Assembly (NCBI GenBank): GCA_017526785.1
Contig: JAFXQV010000018.1
Span: forward strand, 62,001-126,000
DNA length: 64,000 bases
Reading direction: 5' to 3'
From: Oscillibacter sp.
GTDB taxonomy: Bacteria > Bacillota > Clostridia > Oscillospirales > Oscillospiraceae
Part shown: piece by piece, positions 31,150-40,500 of the stretch
How the letters are laid out: the number at the start of each line of letters is the position of its first letter
How positions within the stretch are numbered: the first letter of the stretch is position 1
The notes under the pieces: model-generated
Database searches by the model: none
What the model was told of the DNA's origin: nothing
Seen by the model: only the letters and a program-made list of their open reading frames with translations
Translations under genes and position numbers: made by a program

Positions 31150-31908
31150 ATGGCAAATTCCAGCATTGTTTCCATGAAGTCCCTGCTCGAAGCGGGCGTC
31201 CATTTCGGACACCAGACCCGCCGCTGGAACCCCAAAATGGCTCCCTATATCTACACGGAGCGCAACGGCATTTATATTGTCGACCTGCAAAAGACCGTCC
31301 GCAAGCTCGAAGAGGCCTACAATTTCGTCCGCGAGTTGTCGGAAAGCGGCCAGTCCCTGTTGTTCGTCGGCACCAAGAAGCAGGCGCAGGACGCCATCCG
31401 CGAGGAGGCCACGCGTTGCGGTCAGTATTACGTCAACGCCCGTTGGCTCGGCGGCATGATGACCAACTTCAAGACCATGCGGACGCGTGTCGACCGCCTC
31501 AACCAGTTGAAGCGCATGCAGGAGGACGGCACATTTGACATGCTTCCGAAAAAGGAAGTCATGAAACATCTGGGCGAAATCGCCAAGCTCGAAAAGTATC
31601 TGGGCGGCGTCAAGGACATGAAAACGCTTCCCGGCGCGCTGTTCATCGTCGACACCCGCAAGGAACGCAACGCCATCGCCGAGGCGCACAAGCTCCATAT
31701 CCCCGTTGTGGCTATCGCCGACACCAACTGTGACCCCGACGAAATCGACTATGTAATCCCCGGCAATGACGACGCAATCCGCGCCATTAAGCTGATTTCC
31801 TCCATTATGGCCAACGCCATGCTGGAAGGCCGTCAGGGCGAACAGAACGAGGAAGCCGCCCCCGAAGCGGTGCCGGAAGCGGCCGAACCCGTCCAGAGCG
31901 CGGAATAA
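31150..31908 (+). CDS. rpsB: 30S ribosomal protein S2
   Basis: 252 residues. Binds the small subunit near the mRNA exit. Canonical opening [20 protein letters not shown], followed by [19 protein letters not shown] and the [13 protein letters not shown] segment. The last 20 residues are an acidic Glu/Ala/Pro tail, common in Firmicutes. The start at 31150 follows CAGGAGGAATCACAC. It precedes tsf by 25 bases, the usual pair, and has a strong promoter with a structured leader suggesting translational feedback. Confidence 0.98.
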   Translation: MANSSIVSMKSLLEAGVHFGHQTRRWNPKMAPYIYTERNGIYIVDLQKTVRKLEEAYNFVRELSESGQSLLFVGTKKQAQDAIREEATRCGQYYVNARWLGGMMTNFKTMRTRVDRLNQLKRMQEDGTFDMLPKKEVMKHLGEIAKLEKYLGGVKDMKTLPGALFIVDTRKERNAIAEAHKLHIPVVAIADTNCDPDEIDYVIPGNDDAIRAIKLISSIMANAMLEGRQGEQNEEAAPEAVPEAAEPVQSAE

Positions 31909-31933
31909 CGATACAGGTAAGGAGTAACAAACT

Positions 31934-32860
31934 ATGGCATTCACAGCGGCAGATGTAAAGACCCTGCGCGAAATGACTGGCGTGGGGATGATGGATTGCA
32001 AAAAGGCGCTTTCCGCCACCGACGGCGACATGGACAAGGCCATCGAGTGGCTCCGCGAAAAGGGTATGGCCGCCTCCGCCAAAAAGGCCGGGCGTATCGC
32101 CGCCGAGGGCATGGCCTACGCGGCGGTCATTGACGGCGTGGGCGTCGTGGTGGAAGTCAACGCCGAGACGGACTTTGTCGGCAAGAATGAAAAATTCGTC
32201 GACTTCGTCAAGGGCGTGGCGGCGACCGTCGCCAAGGAGAACCCCGCCGACCTCGACGCGCTCATGAACGCCAACTACAACGGCACGGACAAGACCGTAC
32301 TGCAACAGCAACAGGAAATGGTGCTGGTTATCGGCGAAAATATCAAAGTGCGCCGCTTCACGCGCTTTGAGGGCGGCGTGTCGGTGTCCTATGTCCACAT
32401 GGGCGGCAAAATCGGCGTACTCGTCAACTTTGAAACCGACCTCCCCGCCGACAAAATCCAGACCCCCGGCAAGGACGCCGCCATGCAAATTGCGGCGCTG
32501 AATCCGCGTTTCTGGGACAAGTCGCAGGTCTCCGACGACGTGCTGGCCGAGGAAAAGAAAATCATGCTTGCCCAAATGGACAACGACCCCAAAATGGCCG
32601 GAAAGCCCGCGCAGGTCAAGGAAAAAATCGTCATGGGCAAGATGAACAAGTTCTACGCCGAAAACTGCCTGTTGCAACAGGAGTTCGTGCGGAAAGACGT
32701 GTTTGACGGCACGGTGGGCGCGTATCTCGCCGACGCCGCCAAGAAGTTGGGCGGAACTATCACGTTCAAGAACGCCGTCCGCTTCGAGAAGGGCGAAGGC
32801 ATTGAGAAGAAAGAGGAAAATTTCGCGGCGGAAATCGCCTCCCTCGTGAAAGGTTCCTGA
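31934..32860 (+). CDS. tsf: Elongation factor Ts
   Basis: 308 residues. Nucleotide exchange factor for EF-Tu. The N-terminal UBA-like domain is clear (VKTLREMTGVGMMDCKKALS, then DMDKAIEWLREKG), followed by the EF-Tu-contact motif (EVNAETDFVGKNEKFVDFV) and the paired core subdomains. Cotranscribed with rpsB; a hairpin terminator follows about 90 bases downstream. Confidence 0.98.
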   Translation: MAFTAADVKTLREMTGVGMMDCKKALSATDGDMDKAIEWLREKGMAASAKKAGRIAAEGMAYAAVIDGVGVVVEVNAETDFVGKNEKFVDFVKGVAATVAKENPADLDALMNANYNGTDKTVLQQQQEMVLVIGENIKVRRFTRFEGGVSVSYVHMGGKIGVLVNFETDLPADKIQTPGKDAAMQIAALNPRFWDKSQVSDDVLAEEKKIMLAQMDNDPKMAGKPAQVKEKIVMGKMNKFYAENCLLQQEFVRKDVFDGTVGAYLADAAKKLGGTITFKNAVRFEKGEGIEKKEENFAAEIASLVKGS

Positions 32861-32869
32861 TATCGTTCT

Positions 32870-32940
32870 TGCCTCCTCCGGCAACGGCCGCAAGGCGACA
32901 GAGGGGGCAAGCGTCCCCTCTCCCCCAGAGGGCAAGGGAA
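32870..32940. repeat. GC-rich intergenic repeat copy A
   Basis: Contains GCCGCAAGGCGACA (32887-32900) followed by a G-rich and a C-rich run. The same 14 bases occur at 40509-40522, and a diverged form near 45460, always between genes. Confidence 0.5.
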
Positions 32941-32946
32941 AATTAG

Positions 32947-32983
32947 ACGCCGTTTCCGGTTTCGTGCCGGAAGCGGCGTTGTT
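32947..32983 (+). terminator. Terminator of rpsB-tsf
   Basis: ACGCCG-T-TTCCGG paired with CCGGAA-G-CGGCGT (32947-32959 with 32967-32979), loop of 7, followed by TGTT. Confidence 0.7.
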
Positions 32984-33008
32984 ATGATTCCAGCAAAGTT
33001 TAGACGCG

Positions 33009-33605
33009 TTATCCCACAAGGGAACGTTCCAGTATGCGCGTCACGGTTCCGGCGCACTCGAACGCGTCCGCACTCAGCGCCCGGAACAGTTCACCCAGAC
33101 ACGGGTCTGGTGTGCCGTCGGCGGCGCGTTCATAGTTCATCGCCGTGCAGGCCGCGCCGTGATAGCGTTCCCGCAGTGCCGGACACCATTTCCCCACATA
33201 GATTCGCTCCTCGCAAATCGCCGGAATGTACGTCTCTCCCGTAATCAGGTAGTACGCCGCGACAAGACGCCTTGCGCGTCCGGCGGCACGCGCCGCGAGT
33301 GTCAGCAACGTTTGCCGCGCCCATAACGGGGACTGCCGGGCGAGTGCCTGTAACTGCCGCTTTTCGGCCTGTTCGTCCTCCACAAAGCCCGTAACCACGG
33401 CCGTGTCGTTTTCGGCCTCGGTACCCATACAGCACGGGTCAGGCTCCGCGCCGGGCAGGCTTCCGGCGTTCGTTTCCGCCAACGCGTCCGACGCCAACAC
33501 AATGCCGTCAGTCTTCACGCCGTCGCGCAAGGCCTTTCCCACGGCGTCCGCGCCCGGCCACGGGTTCAGCGTCGGCGCGACGCGCCGCCATACCTCTTTT
33601 TCCAT
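33009..33605 (-). CDS. Ferritin-like-fold protein, divergent
   Basis: 198 residues. Residues about 95-190 form a helical bundle (EDEQAEKRQLQALARQSPLW, then RARRLVAAYYLITGETYIP) that resembles ferritin-like/rubrerythrin-type domains seen in Clostridia, but the paired ExxH iron ligands are not evident; several expected Glu/His positions are Ala or Arg. The N-terminal 60 residues are Pro/Ala-rich and variable. A structural rather than iron-storage role is possible. The ATG at 33605 is preferred over 33686 because it opens with MEKEVW after GGGGCGGAAC. It stands alone between tsf (other strand) and ruvB. Confidence 0.6.
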   Translation of the reverse strand: MEKEVWRRVAPTLNPWPGADAVGKALRDGVKTDGIVLASDALAETNAGSLPGAEPDPCCMGTEAENDTAVVTGFVEDEQAEKRQLQALARQSPLWARQTLLTLAARAAGRARRLVAAYYLITGETYIPAICEERIYVGKWCPALRERYHGAACTAMNYERAADGTPDPCLGELFRALSADAFECAGTVTRILERSLVG

Positions 33606-33684
33606 AATGTTCCGCCCCTTTCCGTACAGTCTATTCCGGAGAGCGCGGGCGCGTGTCATGTCCGCCGCTGTCGCGCAACGGCAC

Positions 33685-33713
33685 AAGCCGCCTCATTCAT
33701 GAAGCGGCTTTCG
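33685..33713. terminator. Possible terminator after ruvB
   Basis: AAGCCGC/GCGGCTT hairpin (33685-33691 with 33704-33710), 20 bases beyond the ruvB stop on the minus strand, with TTC on the plus side and only TGTG on the minus side. Weak as an intrinsic terminator. Confidence 0.4.
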
Positions 33714-33733
33714 TGGTTTCCACATGTCGCGGA

Positions 33734-34777
33734 CTATTTCGCTTCGTTTGCGGAATTTTCGGGGAGCGGCTTCCCCAAATGCCTGTAGGCCGCCTCCGTG
33801 ACACAGCGCCCGCGCGGGGTGCGCGTCAGAAAGCCCAACTGCATCAGATAGGGTTCGTACACGTCCTCCAGCGTGACGGCCTCCTCTGCAATTGTGGCGG
33901 CGAGCGTCTCCAACCCCACGGGGCCGCCTTTGTAGTGGTCGATAATCGCCCCCAGCATGCGGCGGTCTACCGGGTCAAGCCCCAAATAGTCAATTTCCAG
34001 CGCGCAAAGCGCCATATCCGCGACGGCACGCGTAATCACGCCGTCGGCGCGGACTTGCGCGTAGTCACGGACGCGCCGTAGCATTCTGTTGGCGATACGC
34101 GGCGTTCCGCGACTGCGCCGCGCAATCTCGAAAGCGCCGTCCGGCTCTATCTCGACGCGTAAAATCTTCGCGCTCCGCGTCACAATGCGCGACAACTCCT
34201 CCGGCGTGTAGAGTTCCAGACGCAGTGTTACCCCGAATCGGTCACGCAACGGCGCGGACAACTGTCCGGCGCGGGTCGTGGCTCCGATAAGCGTAAAGTG
34301 CGGCAAGTCCAGCCGAATGGAGTTGGCGCTTGGCCCCCGCCCCACGATGATGTCAAGGGCGTAATCCTCCATGGCGGGGTATAGAATCTCCTCCACGCTC
34401 CTGTCAAGGCGGTGGATTTCGTCGACAAACAGAATGTCGCCTTCGTTCAGGTTCGTCAGAAGCGCCGCGAGGTCGCCGGGCTTCTCAATGGCGGGTCCCG
34501 ACGTAATGCGAATGTTCACGCCCATTTCCTGCGCGATAATCCCCGCGAGTGTGGTCTTGCCCAGTCCGGGCGGCCCGTGCAACAGGGTGTGGTCGAGTGA
34601 CTCCCCGCGCTTCTTCGCGGCCTCTATGAAAATCTGCAACTGCTCCTTGGCCTTCTCCTGCCCGATGTACTCCCGCAGCGTTTTCGGGCGGAGTGTGCCT
34701 TCCTGCGCGTCCTCCTGCAGAAACGTCTTGGCTACAAGAGGCTCCTCGTAAATGTCGTTCCCGAAATCAATGCTCAT
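33734..34777 (-). CDS. ruvB: RuvB Holliday junction branch-migration ATPase
   Basis: 347 residues. Hexameric AAA+ motor that drives branch migration with RuvA. N terminus [19 protein letters not shown], Walker A ([14 protein letters not shown]), Walker B ([19 protein letters not shown]), sensor ([20 protein letters not shown]) and the winged-helix C terminus ([20 protein letters not shown]) are all intact. Third gene of ruvC-ruvA-ruvB, 19 bases after ruvA. Confidence 0.98.
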   Translation of the reverse strand: MSIDFGNDIYEEPLVAKTFLQEDAQEGTLRPKTLREYIGQEKAKEQLQIFIEAAKKRGESLDHTLLHGPPGLGKTTLAGIIAQEMGVNIRITSGPAIEKPGDLAALLTNLNEGDILFVDEIHRLDRSVEEILYPAMEDYALDIIVGRGPSANSIRLDLPHFTLIGATTRAGQLSAPLRDRFGVTLRLELYTPEELSRIVTRSAKILRVEIEPDGAFEIARRSRGTPRIANRMLRRVRDYAQVRADGVITRAVADMALCALEIDYLGLDPVDRRMLGAIIDHYKGGPVGLETLAATIAEEAVTLEDVYEPYLMQLGFLTRTPRGRCVTEAAYRHLGKPLPENSANEAK

Positions 34778-34796
34778 GCTTCACGTCCGTTCCGTA

Positions 34797-35393
34797 TTAC
34801 TTCGCCATTTTTTTCAGGCTCTGGCGTATGATTTCCTCCAGCGGCAGGGAGGCCGTGTCAAGGCCTTTCATCGCCGCGCGGATTTCCTGCGCGGAGTAGC
34901 CCAGCGCGGTCAAGGCCTGCGCGGCCTCCGTGGCCTTGTCCACGAACGCCGCCGCCGCGCCGCCGGATACGTCCGCGCCGCCGCCGAACGTCTCCCCGGA
35001 AAGCCTGTCCTTAAGTTCGAGTATCATACGGCGGGCGATTTTTTTGCCGATACCCGGCGCGGAAGTCAGGGCGCGTTCGTCCTCCGTCACAATCGCCAGC
35101 GTCAGCGCGTCCGGGGTCATCGCCGACAGAAGCCCCAGCGCGGCCTTGGGTCCCACGCCCGAAACCCCTATCAGCATGCGGAACGCGTCCAGCTCGTTCC
35201 GCGTGGCGAAGCCGTATAAGTCGAAAATGGCGTCCCCGACATGCAGGAACGTGTACATCTTCCCGTTCTGGCCGCGTTTGAGCGCCGAAAGCGTGTTGGA
35301 CGTGGTGCGGCACGCGTACCCGACGCCCCCGCAGTCCATGACCGCCATGCCGGGCAACAGTTCGGCAACCGTGCCATTCAGATAGTAAAACAT
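34797..35393 (-). CDS. ruvA: RuvA Holliday junction DNA-binding protein
   Basis: 198 residues. Tetramer that binds the four-way junction and loads RuvB. OB-fold N-terminal domain (FYYLNGTVAELLPGMAVMDC), two helix-hairpin-helix motifs (LIGVSGVGPKAALGLLSAM and ALTSAPGIGKKIARRMILEL), an acidic Gly/Ala-rich linker and the RuvB-binding C-terminal domain (TEAAQALTALGYSAQEIRAA). Follows ruvC by 15 bases. Confidence 0.97.
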   Translation of the reverse strand: MFYYLNGTVAELLPGMAVMDCGGVGYACRTTSNTLSALKRGQNGKMYTFLHVGDAIFDLYGFATRNELDAFRMLIGVSGVGPKAALGLLSAMTPDALTLAIVTEDERALTSAPGIGKKIARRMILELKDRLSGETFGGGADVSGGAAAAFVDKATEAAQALTALGYSAQEIRAAMKGLDTASLPLEEIIRQSLKKMAK

Positions 35394-35408
35394 GCGTGTG
35401 GTCTCCCA

Positions 35409-35918
35409 TCAAACGGTTTTCCCGGTTCTGTCCGCGCGCGGCAGGCGGGACGTGGCGCTTCTGGCGTGGCAGAGCGCGATACTTAACGCGTCCGCCGCGT
35501 CGTCGGGCTTCGGAAGCGCGTCAAGCCTCAAAATGCGGCGGGTCATGTCCATGACCTGCCGTTTGGCGGCCTTGCCGTAGCCCGTGACGGAAATCTTGAC
35601 CTGCGAGGGCGTGTACTCGTACAGCGGGACGCCGTAGCGCTCCACCGCGCACAGAATCACGCCCCGCCCGTGCGCCACGGCGATTCCGGTCGTGTGGTTC
35701 GTGTTGAAGAACAGCTCCTCGACCGCCACGACATCCGGTTTCAGGGTGTCTAAGAGCTGTCCCATGTCGCGGTCAATCTGCAAGAGGCGTTTCGAGAGCG
35801 GCAACCCCGCCGGGGTCGTGATTGCGCCGTAGGTTCTCATGCGCGCCTGACCGCGTTCGGCCTCAATCAGCCCAAAGCCGACAATGGCGTATCCGGGGTC
35901 AATGCCCAGTATCCGCAA
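35409..35918 (-). CDS. ruvC: RuvC Holliday junction resolvase
   Basis: 169 residues. Symmetrical endonuclease that cuts Holliday junctions. RNase-H-like fold with the catalytic acids: D7 (LGIDPG), E67 (VVAVEELFF) and the Asp pair near the C terminus (PKPDDAADALSIALCH). The start is TTG at 35918 after GGAGGTGAGG; upstream sequence in frame is not RuvC-like and contains the promoter. It leads the ruvCAB operon with its own sigma-A promoter. Confidence 0.96.
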   Translation of the reverse strand: MRILGIDPGYAIVGFGLIEAERGQARMRTYGAITTPAGLPLSKRLLQIDRDMGQLLDTLKPDVVAVEELFFNTNHTTGIAVAHGRGVILCAVERYGVPLYEYTPSQVKISVTGYGKAAKRQVMDMTRRILRLDALPKPDDAADALSIALCHARSATSRLPRADRTGKTV

Positions 35919-35940
35919 AACCTCACCTCCCGCGCCGGAA

Positions 35941-35969
35941 AGTATAGCACACTGTCCGGCAAAACGCAA
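35941..35969 (-). promoter_or_regulatory. Sigma-A promoter of ruvCAB
   Basis: Minus strand TTGCGT (35969-35964), 17-base spacer, TATACT (35946-35941). The transcript would start only about 15 bases upstream of the ruvC TTG. Confidence 0.75.
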
Positions 35970-35972
35970 CCG

Positions 35973-36003
35973 AAAAAGTGTGCCGCCCCTCTGTCGGGGC
36001 GGC
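35973..36003 (-). terminator. Terminator of the InlB-repeat protein gene
   Basis: Minus strand stem GCCGCCCC/GGGGCGGC (36003-35996 with 35989-35982), loop of 6, followed by ACACTTTTTCGG. It lies 16 bases after the stop codon and just before the ruvC promoter. Confidence 0.8.
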
Positions 36004-36018
36004 AACTGTCCGCGCTTG

Positions 36019-37293
36019 TCAGAAGTCTTTCAGGAAGGGGGCGCAGAGCGGGGCGAAAGTGTCGGGGGACAACAGGAACGCTTTCAAGTACGCGGCTCCG
36101 GTTATGTCCGGGCTTAAATCCGCCGAAGTGCCGCTGTCAACCGTACGCGCCGCGCAAGAGAGCATTTTTCCGTCACGCCCCGCCTCTCCATTGGCGGGCA
36201 GTATTCTTTCTTCATTTGAGTACGCGCAAACGACCACAGACACGGGTCTTTTGACCGCGTTGGAAAACTGTACCGTGACGGCGTTTTTCCAGCCCGGGAG
36301 AATGTCGCTGACGGCGATACCGTACCATTGCGCAACGGCTACGGCGTCGGCGTGGAGTTCCACTGTGTCCCCAACCTGATAGACCGTGCCGTTCATCAGC
36401 CAGCCGTCAAACTCTGCGTTTGGCGGCGTGGGCGGCGGTGTGAAGCCACACTTTGGAAACACAAAGATTCCGTTGTCCGCCACTTTCAAGGGAGGCATGG
36501 AACCGCTCCCGCCGTTCGCGTCAAAAGTCACGGTATACGTCGGCGGTACGTACGTCCAGTGTGCGTACAGGGTCTGGTCTCCGGAGAGATTTACCGTGGT
36601 GTCGGGTGTGATTTGTGCGCCGCCGTCGCGGTCTGTGAACCAGCCTGAAAAATCGTGATATTCACGGTAGGGCGTGGGCAGGTCTCCGTAGCGTTCGCCG
36701 TTGGTAACGTCCTTTTGTGTGGGACTGACGCTCCCGCCGTTCGCGTCAAAATAGGCGGTATAATCATAATAAATCGGGCGGATACGGTACCGATATTCCG
36801 GATGGGAAACAGCGTCAACCCAGCGGCTTTCCTCCCAGAAGAAATCCGGGTTACTGTAACCGTCGACTTTGTACTTTGTCCACATGGGATACCCTCTGTG
36901 GTCGGTGCCGGAAGCGTGGATATGCGAGGAGTGTTCCCAGTCAAAATGTCCGCACAGCCAATGCGTATTGGTGTCGGTGGCGCGTACGGTTGACCACGCG
37001 GTTTCCTCTACGGAGTACGTCCCGCCGTGCAGGGATTCGCCGTACTCCTTGCACCAGTTGACAGTTGCCCCGACCCACCTGCCGTAACGGTATTCCGTAT
37101 GCGCCGCGACATCTTCCACAGCCCAGGATTCTGCCTCTACATCCCAGTCGGCGGTGGAAGACGGCGGTAAATCGCGGCTCCATTCACTCCAGTTGCTCCA
37201 ATCGCCGTAGCGCACCCGCGCCGAAACGTACGACGGAAACAGCGCCGCCAGCATACAGCATACCAACAGCGTACTAAACAGACGTTTTCTCAT
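36019..37293 (-). CDS. Secreted protein with two InlB B-repeat (Listeria-Bacteroides) units
   Basis: 424 residues. A signal peptide is clear (MRKRLFSTLLVCCMLAALFP, cleavage likely after SYVSA). Residues 28-180 are Trp/Tyr-rich (YGDWSNWSEWS), of a type seen in clostridial surface proteins. Two beta-grasp InlB B-repeats follow, both with FDANGGS cores (about 181-249 and 252-325), each ending in a Trp. The last 100 residues are not recognised. No LPXTG motif or transmembrane anchor is present, so it is probably released or loosely held. Role unknown; such repeats occur in adhesins and cell-wall-associated proteins. It is a single-gene unit with its own promoter and terminator. Confidence 0.85.
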   Translation of the reverse strand: MRKRLFSTLLVCCMLAALFPSYVSARVRYGDWSNWSEWSRDLPPSSTADWDVEAESWAVEDVAAHTEYRYGRWVGATVNWCKEYGESLHGGTYSVEETAWSTVRATDTNTHWLCGHFDWEHSSHIHASGTDHRGYPMWTKYKVDGYSNPDFFWEESRWVDAVSHPEYRYRIRPIYYDYTAYFDANGGSVSPTQKDVTNGERYGDLPTPYREYHDFSGWFTDRDGGAQITPDTTVNLSGDQTLYAHWTYVPPTYTVTFDANGGSGSMPPLKVADNGIFVFPKCGFTPPPTPPNAEFDGWLMNGTVYQVGDTVELHADAVAVAQWYGIAVSDILPGWKNAVTVQFSNAVKRPVSVVVCAYSNEERILPANGEAGRDGKMLSCAARTVDSGTSADLSPDITGAAYLKAFLLSPDTFAPLCAPFLKDF

Positions 37294-37340
37294 GGCGTCC
37301 CGCCTCCTGTTCTTTTGATTGTGGCGCTTGTATCTGGAAA

Positions 37341-37369
37341 ATTATACACAACGCGGAACCCTATTGCAA
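37341..37369 (-). promoter_or_regulatory. Sigma-A promoter of the InlB-repeat protein gene
   Basis: Minus strand TTGCAA (37369-37364), 17-base spacer, perfect TATAAT (37346-37341), 48 bases before the start codon. Confidence 0.85.
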
Positions 37370-37413
37370 GACAGCACAGGCGGAAATTCTACAAATCTGC
37401 TGTCAAATAACGC

Positions 37414-37442
37414 TTGCTTTATGCGTAAAGTCAGAGTATACT
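37414..37442 (+). promoter_or_regulatory. Sigma-A promoter of the 530-residue protein gene
   Basis: TTGCTT (37414-37419), 17-base spacer, TATACT (37437-37442), 52 bases before the GTG start and divergent from the previous promoter. Confidence 0.75.
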
Positions 37443-37493
37443 AACGGCTTGTGCGAGAAAAACAGACGTTTCAAGTCGGAAAGGAGCCGCTCT

Positions 37494-39086
37494 GTGAACA
37501 AAACCGACCACATCCCGCCGCAGACGGGATTTTCCCTCGAAAACGGGACACTTTCAGACCATATCGCCGGGAAGCGTACGGACACCCCCGGGCTTGTCGC
37601 GCTGACGCCCGATATCGTCCGTGAAAGCGGCGGACTGCCGCAAGCCATTTCCCGCGTGGCCGCCGCCGTCGTCCGGGACAGTTTCCAAGGCCTCGACATT
37701 CACACTTTCCCGCCCGACGTACTCGGACGCTGGGAGTATATCCTGTCGCACTTCCGACCCCACATGGACGAGTATTTGTCGTCGCTGTTTCTGCGGGCGT
37801 GCCTGCCCGATGAGATGTACCGCTTGCAACTGGGCGAGACATTTTTAATATCCCGCGACGACGACCCCGACGCCAAAGCGCGTTGGCCGCGCGCGGCCGT
37901 ACTCGGAATCGGTGCCACGGCCAAGGGCGGCGCGGAGCCGCTGTTACTGTTCGACGAACACGAATCGTACGGAGAGGAACGCGAAAGCAGTTCCCTTGTG
38001 ATTCTGATGAAGCGTTACCTGCTGGGCAAGCAGCATCCCCCGTACCCGTTCTATCAGATGTTGAACGAGGTGAACTATATCGACATGTACGGCGGCGGAC
38101 ACTCCAAAAATCTGGCGACGTACGTCAAGTATCTGAACACGCTGCCGGTTGACCGCTTCGGCGGGGAGGCGTCCGCACCCGTCTGGAAAAGCGCCGTTAT
38201 CGACGCGTGTCTGACGGCGTTCTATCTGGGACTGTCGGAGCCGTCCGTAAATTTCCGCGACCGCGCCAAGTGGGAGGCACCGCTTCGGGCTTCGCTGGCG
38301 GACTACCGGGAGCGCACGCCCATGAAGGACGACCCCAATTTTGACGCCGCCGCGCGGAAAATCACGCGCTACGTCACCACGACTTTCGCGCGCAGTCAGG
38401 CCAACGGCGAACTGAAAATTACCATGACCGACAAGAGCGGAAACCGCGTCGTGAAAGGCCGCGCCACCGGACACGAGACCGATTTAAATTTACTGGTGCC
38501 GTATCTGCCGTATCTGTGCGAACGGGCGTGGGGCGGGAAGGTGTCGCGGCTGGTGATGTACTTCCTGTGGGAGAGCCGATTTTATCAGGAAATGCTCTTT
38601 TCGCGGACGTACGCGGGGCTTTGCGGGGCGATTCCGAAAAACTGCCCGGACACGGACGCGCTCGAAACCCCCGCCGGACAAATCGCCGTTGTCAGTTGCG
38701 ACCTCAAAGACAAGAACGGCGTGCCGTTCAGAATCTATGATTTGTCGTCGACGGGCGGACTTGCGCCGGGGCCGCTGAACCGCTATGTAAGGACGCACAA
38801 CGCCGGATTCGGCGTGACGATTTTCCGGGACGTTGCCATACATTCCACGGTATTGACGCGCGGCGAGGCCGTCGACATGGCGCTGTGGGAGCGTATCTGT
38901 GACGCGCTGATTGCGCGGGAGGGTGCGTCGGAAAATCAAGGCGTCTGGCACGCCACGCGCAACCCCAACGGAATCGCGGGCTTCCTTCTCAACGGCAATC
39001 CGACACACCGCTATGTCCCGTGTACGGCCGTCACGGCGCGGTCACTGGCGGCACTGGTCGACGAATGCGCCGCCGCGACATCATGA
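37494..39086 (+). CDS. Unrecognised 530-residue cytoplasmic protein
   Basis: I do not recognise the family. The protein has no signal peptide or transmembrane segment and looks globular throughout. Conserved-looking stretches are LGIGATAKGGAEPLLLFDEH, the Gly/His segment IDMYGGGHSKNLATYVKYLN, and near the C terminus IYDLSSTGGLAPGPLNRYV. His, Asp and Glu residues in FDEHESYGEE and GGGHS could bind metal, but this is only a guess. Start GTG 37494 follows GGAAAGGAGCC. It forms a single-gene unit with a promoter and a strong terminator, and has no functional neighbours. Confidence 0.8.
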   Translation: MNKTDHIPPQTGFSLENGTLSDHIAGKRTDTPGLVALTPDIVRESGGLPQAISRVAAAVVRDSFQGLDIHTFPPDVLGRWEYILSHFRPHMDEYLSSLFLRACLPDEMYRLQLGETFLISRDDDPDAKARWPRAAVLGIGATAKGGAEPLLLFDEHESYGEERESSSLVILMKRYLLGKQHPPYPFYQMLNEVNYIDMYGGGHSKNLATYVKYLNTLPVDRFGGEASAPVWKSAVIDACLTAFYLGLSEPSVNFRDRAKWEAPLRASLADYRERTPMKDDPNFDAAARKITRYVTTTFARSQANGELKITMTDKSGNRVVKGRATGHETDLNLLVPYLPYLCERAWGGKVSRLVMYFLWESRFYQEMLFSRTYAGLCGAIPKNCPDTDALETPAGQIAVVSCDLKDKNGVPFRIYDLSSTGGLAPGPLNRYVRTHNAGFGVTIFRDVAIHSTVLTRGEAVDMALWERICDALIAREGASENQGVWHATRNPNGIAGFLLNGNPTHRYVPCTAVTARSLAALVDECAAATS

Positions 39087-39123
39087 AAGTACCCTCCCCC
39101 GGCGACGGGGAGGGTACTTATTT
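39087..39123 (+). terminator. Terminator of the 530-residue protein gene
   Basis: A 13-bp perfect stem (39087-39099 with 39107-39119), 7-base loop, followed by ATTTC. It begins at the base after the stop codon. Confidence 0.85.
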
Positions 39124-39197
39124 CCTGCCTGAGCGGATAGCAGTGGAAGAGGAGGTGATATCACGTTTCAAGCCCGTTGGCAGATACGAACAGGCTC

Positions 39198-40331
39198 TTA
39201 AATGCGGCCTGCCAGACGTTCGACGTACTCCGTATAAAACGCCGCGTATTGTTTGGCCTCGATGGCCTGCCGGATTCCCGCCATGAGGTCGTTGTAGAAT
39301 TGCAGATTGTGCAACACCGCCAGACGCAACGCTAACACCTCCCCGGCCTTGAACAAGTGCCGCAGATACGCCCGCGAATAGTGTTGGCACAGCGGACAAT
39401 GACAGCGTTCACTCACCGGGCGGTCGTCAGAGGCGTATTTCTCGTTCAAAATGTTGATTGTACCGTCCCAAGTGAACAGCTTCCCGTGTCTGCCGTTGCG
39501 TGACGGCATAACGCAGTCGAAGAAGTCCACGCCGCGCCCCACCGCTTCCAGTATGTTGACGGGCGTCCCGACGCCCATTAGGTAGCGGGGCTTGTCGGCG
39601 GGCATATGCGGCTCCACGGCCTCTATGATTCGGTACATCACTTCGGCGGGTTCGCCGACAGCCAGTCCGCCGATTGCGTAGCCGTCGCAGTCTAATTCGG
39701 CGATACGCTCCATGTGCCACACGCGCAAGTTGGCATATGTCGCGCCCTGATTGATTCCGAACAGCATTTGGCGCGGGTTGATAGTCTCCGGCGACGCGTT
39801 GAGGCGTTCATGCTCGGCCTTACAGCGTTCCAGCCAGCGCAGTGTACGCGCACAACTGGCCTTGGCGTAGTCGTACGGCGCGGGGTTCTCGACACACTCG
39901 TCAAACGCCATTGCGACATCACTGCCCAAATTGGACTGTATCCGCATGGATTCCTCGGGACCCATGAAGATACGGCGTCCGTCGATATGGGACGCGAATT
40001 GTACGCCCTCCTCCCGGATTTTGCGCAACGGTGCCAGCGAAAACACCTGAAAGCCGCCGGAATCGGTCAAAATGGGGCTGTCCCAGTTCATGAAGCGGTG
40101 CAGGCCGCCCAGTGTCCGGACACGCTCATCACCCGGGCGTAAATGCAGGTGGTACGTGTTGGACAAAGCAATCTGACAGCCGACCTCGCGCAAGTCCCAC
40201 GCCGAAACGCCGCCCTTGATAGCGGCCTGCGTGGCGACATTCATAAAGACGGGCGTCTCGACCGCGCCGCCGTGGGCGCAGTGGAAGCGTCCGCGCCGTG
40301 CCTGTCCGTCCGTGGAAAGTACCTGAAACAT
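39198..40331 (-). CDS. tgt: tRNA-guanine transglycosylase
   Basis: 377 residues. Exchanges guanine-34 of GUN anticodons for the queuosine precursor preQ1. Conserved blocks: LSNTYHLHLRPGDERV, the catalytic region SPILTDSGGFQVFSL, the substrate segment LGVGTP-type (RYLMGVGTPVNILEAVGRGV with FDCVMPSRNGRHG), and the zinc site (CHCPLCQHYSRAYLRHL with the later His in LHNLQFY). In many Clostridia tgt sits beside yajC; here a clostripain gene and efp lie between them. Start follows AGAGGACAAGCG. No terminator is obvious beyond its end. Confidence 0.97.
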   Translation of the reverse strand: MFQVLSTDGQARRGRFHCAHGGAVETPVFMNVATQAAIKGGVSAWDLREVGCQIALSNTYHLHLRPGDERVRTLGGLHRFMNWDSPILTDSGGFQVFSLAPLRKIREEGVQFASHIDGRRIFMGPEESMRIQSNLGSDVAMAFDECVENPAPYDYAKASCARTLRWLERCKAEHERLNASPETINPRQMLFGINQGATYANLRVWHMERIAELDCDGYAIGGLAVGEPAEVMYRIIEAVEPHMPADKPRYLMGVGTPVNILEAVGRGVDFFDCVMPSRNGRHGKLFTWDGTINILNEKYASDDRPVSERCHCPLCQHYSRAYLRHLFKAGEVLALRLAVLHNLQFYNDLMAGIRQAIEAKQYAAFYTEYVERLAGRI

Positions 40332-40368
40332 ACGCTTGTCCTCTTTTCAACCGCCTGATTAGGGGAAT

Positions 40369-40397
40369 ATTGTACCATTCCGGGCGGTACGTGTCGA
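40369..40397 (-). promoter_or_regulatory. Sigma-A promoter of tgt
   Basis: Minus strand TCGACA (40397-40392), 17-base spacer, TACAAT (40374-40369), 38 bases before the tgt ATG. Confidence 0.75.
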
Positions 40398-40500
40398 AGT
40401 ATGGCTAAAGGATTTGTTGGCAAGGTTCATTCGCCGCCGTGCGGGGAAGTCACAAAGCCGACATTTCCCGTGGAATTGTCACGTTTTCCCCCTCGGCAGT

